A stretch of DNA of 35,358 bases from Bacteroidaceae bacterium (lineage in GTDB: Bacteria > Bacteroidota > Bacteroidia > Bacteroidales > Bacteroidaceae): assembly GCA_017936265.1 (NCBI GenBank), contig JAGBFX010000013.1, positions 1 through 35,358 on the forward strand, in the 5' to 3' direction. Below are positions 34,216-35,358 of this stretch, piece after piece. A program made the position numbers and the translations under genes. Each line of letters opens with the position of its first letter. Within the stretch, counting starts at the first letter, position 1. The notes below the pieces were generated by a model. The model was not told the origin of the DNA, searched no databases, and saw only the letters and a list, made by a program, of their open reading frames with translations.

Positions 34216-34247
34216 TTTGCATGATTGTCCGAAATCCTATATCTTTG
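34216..34247 (+). promoter_or_regulatory. Promoter of the rpmB operon
   Basis: TTTG at 34216-34219 is followed after 20 nt by TATCTTTG at 34240-34247, the strongest consensus match in the window. That fits a highly expressed ribosomal-protein operon. The leader to rpmB is about 45 nt and AT-rich. Confidence 0.8.
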
Positions 34248-34297
34248 CACTCTGTTTTGAGTAGGTATCAAAAGAATAAACAAAAAAATATATAGAG

Positions 34298-34558
34298 ATG
34301 TCTAAGATTTGTCAAATCACCGGTAAGAAAGCAATGGTGGGTAACAATGTATCACACTCAAAGAGAAGAACAAAGCGTCTTTTCAACGTGAACTTGTTTA
34401 CTAAGAAGTTCTTCTATGTAGAAGAGGATTGTTGGATTCAGTTGCGCGTGAGTGCAGCGGGGTTAAAAATTATCAACCGAGTAGGTCTTGATGCTGCTCT
34501 CAAGAGTGCAGTTAAGAACGGCCACGTTGCTTGGGAGGAAATTAAAGTACTCGATTAA
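34298..34558 (+). CDS. rpmB: 50S ribosomal protein L28
   Basis: An 86-residue protein with the L28 opening [20 protein letters not shown] followed by [13 protein letters not shown] and the conserved ending in VGLDAALK. It is a structural component of the large subunit. It is the first gene in the order L28-L33-DUF4295. No zinc-type CxxC pair is present, so this is the zinc-free form. Confidence 0.98.
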   Translation: MSKICQITGKKAMVGNNVSHSKRRTKRLFNVNLFTKKFFYVEEDCWIQLRVSAAGLKIINRVGLDAALKSAVKNGHVAWEEIKVLD

Positions 34559-34575
34559 TTAAAGGAGGAGTAATT

Positions 34576-34764
34576 ATGGCTAAGAAGGTAAAAGGTAACC
34601 GTGTTCAGGTGATACTTGAGTGCACAGAGCAGAAGAACAGTGGTGTTCCCGGTATGTCACGTTATATCACTACAAAGAATCGTAAGAACACAACAGAGCG
34701 TTTGGAGTTGAAGAAATACAACCCATATTTGAAGAGAGTAACCGTTCACAAAGAAATTAAGTAA
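34576..34764 (+). CDS. rpmG: 50S ribosomal protein L33
   Basis: A 62-residue L33: [18 protein letters not shown] at the start, [22 protein letters not shown] in the middle and VTVHKEIK at the end. It lacks the CxxC pairs of zinc-binding L33, with only one cysteine (ECTEQ). A strong purine-rich site (aaaggaggag) precedes it, which is unusual for this phylum. Confidence 0.98.
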   Translation: MAKKVKGNRVQVILECTEQKNSGVPGMSRYITTKNRKNTTERLELKKYNPYLKRVTVHKEIK

Positions 34765-34770
34765 TAGAAG

Positions 34771-34923
34771 ATGGCTAAGAAAGCAGTGGCAACCCTCCAG
34801 ACTGGTGATAAGGAGAAATTCGTAAAGGTTGTAAAGTTGGTTAAATCACCTAAGACCGGTGCTTACATGTTCGCTGAGGAGATGTTGGTACAGAGCAAGG
34901 CTGATGAGTCTTTGAAGAAGTAA
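34771..34923 (+). CDS. DUF4295 family small protein
   Basis: A 50-residue protein starting MAKKAVATLQTGDKEKFVKV and ending in ADESLKK, 6 bases after rpmG. It is basic at the N terminus, like a ribosome-associated protein, with the family stretch VKLVKSPKTGAYMFAEEM. DUF4295 occurs in Bacteroidota directly behind L28 and L33. Its tight linkage suggests a ribosome-related role, but no function is known to me. A strong terminator follows. Confidence 0.9.
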   Translation: MAKKAVATLQTGDKEKFVKVVKLVKSPKTGAYMFAEEMLVQSKADESLKK

Positions 34924-34951
34924 TAAAAAACCGAGAGGTTTCAATAATATA

Positions 34952-34984
34952 AGAGAGTAGTCGTGTGGCTACTCTCTTTTTTTG
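34952..34984 (+). terminator. Intrinsic terminator of the rpmB operon
   Basis: A 9-bp perfect stem (34952-34960 with 34969-34977) with an 8-nt loop is followed by a run of T. It ends the L28-L33-DUF4295 transcript, so ftsY, which often follows in Bacteroides, is not cotranscribed here. Confidence 0.92.
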
Positions 34985-35128
34985 GAACTATTCACGGGCA
35001 ACGGTCTTTGCGGTTCAGTAGAAATTTCGTGTGGACGAAATAACTCAACTAAATAAAACTATTATTCCTTGGTTTGTTTTACCCTTAATCTGTTGTCGTT
35101 TATTCTTCTTGTTGTCGTTCTATCACAT

Positions 35129-35358
35129 ACTTTTCATGACTGAAAAGTACGCAAAAGGTCCCGGCACACGGAAATTCCAGTCAATCTCTTTTTTGTTCAG
35201 GAATTGCTGAGGCAATATCCTTCAGTCAAAGAGATTTTGCCGTTTAATCTATCTGTTTGATTTTTGGGTGCTGCGGGACTCCCTCAGTTACCCGCTTGCA
35301 AGCAATCGTGTAACTAGCGGTCAAACAGGCCTCGCACTTTTTCCAAAAATCAAACAGG
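35129..35358. repeat. Block of nested inverted repeats at the window end
   Basis: The 370 bases after the ribosomal operon hold no gene. From 35129 the sequence is built of hairpins. ACTTTTCA-tgac-TGAAAAGT is at 35129-35148. AATCTCTTT (35183-35191) and AAAGAGATT (35228-35236) enclose ATTGC-tgag-GCAAT (35203-35216). A perfect 15-bp pair (35253-35267 and 35343-35357) encloses AGTTAC/GTAACT (35286-35291, 35310-35315), which in turn encloses GCTTGCAAGC (35294-35303). TCAAACAG recurs at 35321 and 35350. The element may continue past the window. Confidence 0.6.

Overview
The window is a core-type chromosomal stretch of a Bacteroidales bacterium (Bacteroidota). The evidence is: several promoters of the Bacteroidota form TTG-N18-20-TAnnTTTG; two large secreted glycosidases with type IX secretion (T9SS) C-terminal sorting domains; a TonB-dependent receptor; DUF4270 and DUF4295 genes; and the Bacteroidales orders miaA-lipid kinase-kdsA, half glycogen synthase-DUF4270 and rpmB-rpmG-DUF4295. 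The T9SS tails fit Prevotellaceae-like gut lineages better than classical Bacteroides, but the species cannot be fixed from sequence reading alone. No phage, insertion sequence, CRISPR array or rRNA was seen.

Layout from left to right. 1-1378: tRNA-Arg(TCT), a Crp/Fnr-type regulator (minus) and a repeat-rich intergenic region. 1379-5197: a secreted GH85 endo-beta-N-acetylglucosaminidase. 5351-8105: miaA, a lipid-kinase-like gene and kdsA as overlapping genes, then an outer-membrane protein gene. 10327-15028: a glycogen operon with a GH133 debranching enzyme, a GT4 synthase and a GH57-like protein. 15253-17577 (minus): a DUF4270 lipoprotein and a half-length GT5 glycogen synthase homologue, divergent from panC-panD (17919-19132). 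19334-22034 (minus): mce, mmdA, a 49-residue OadG fragment and a biotin carrier, which together look like methylmalonyl-CoA epimerase plus decarboxylase or carboxylase subunits of the succinate-propionate route. 22371-24278: an acyl-CoA ligase. 24362-32444 (minus): a secreted GH89 alpha-N-acetylglucosaminidase, a TonB-dependent receptor and a GNAT/FemAB-like acyltransferase. 32597-34138: tsaD and a CinA-type amidase. 34298-34923: rpmB, rpmG and a DUF4295 gene. The last 370 bases hold nested palindromes and no gene.

The most unusual content is in glycogen metabolism. The GH57 protein appears to have lost both catalytic carboxylates and carries a coiled coil with a basic tail. The nearby GT5 protein is only the N-terminal half of a glycogen synthase and lacks the usual KTGG substrate loop. 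The debranching enzyme has an altered WGRD motif. Together these suggest one active GT4 synthase accompanied by non-catalytic partners. The methylmalonyl-CoA cluster is also unusual, with a minimal OadG and no adjacent membrane beta subunit.
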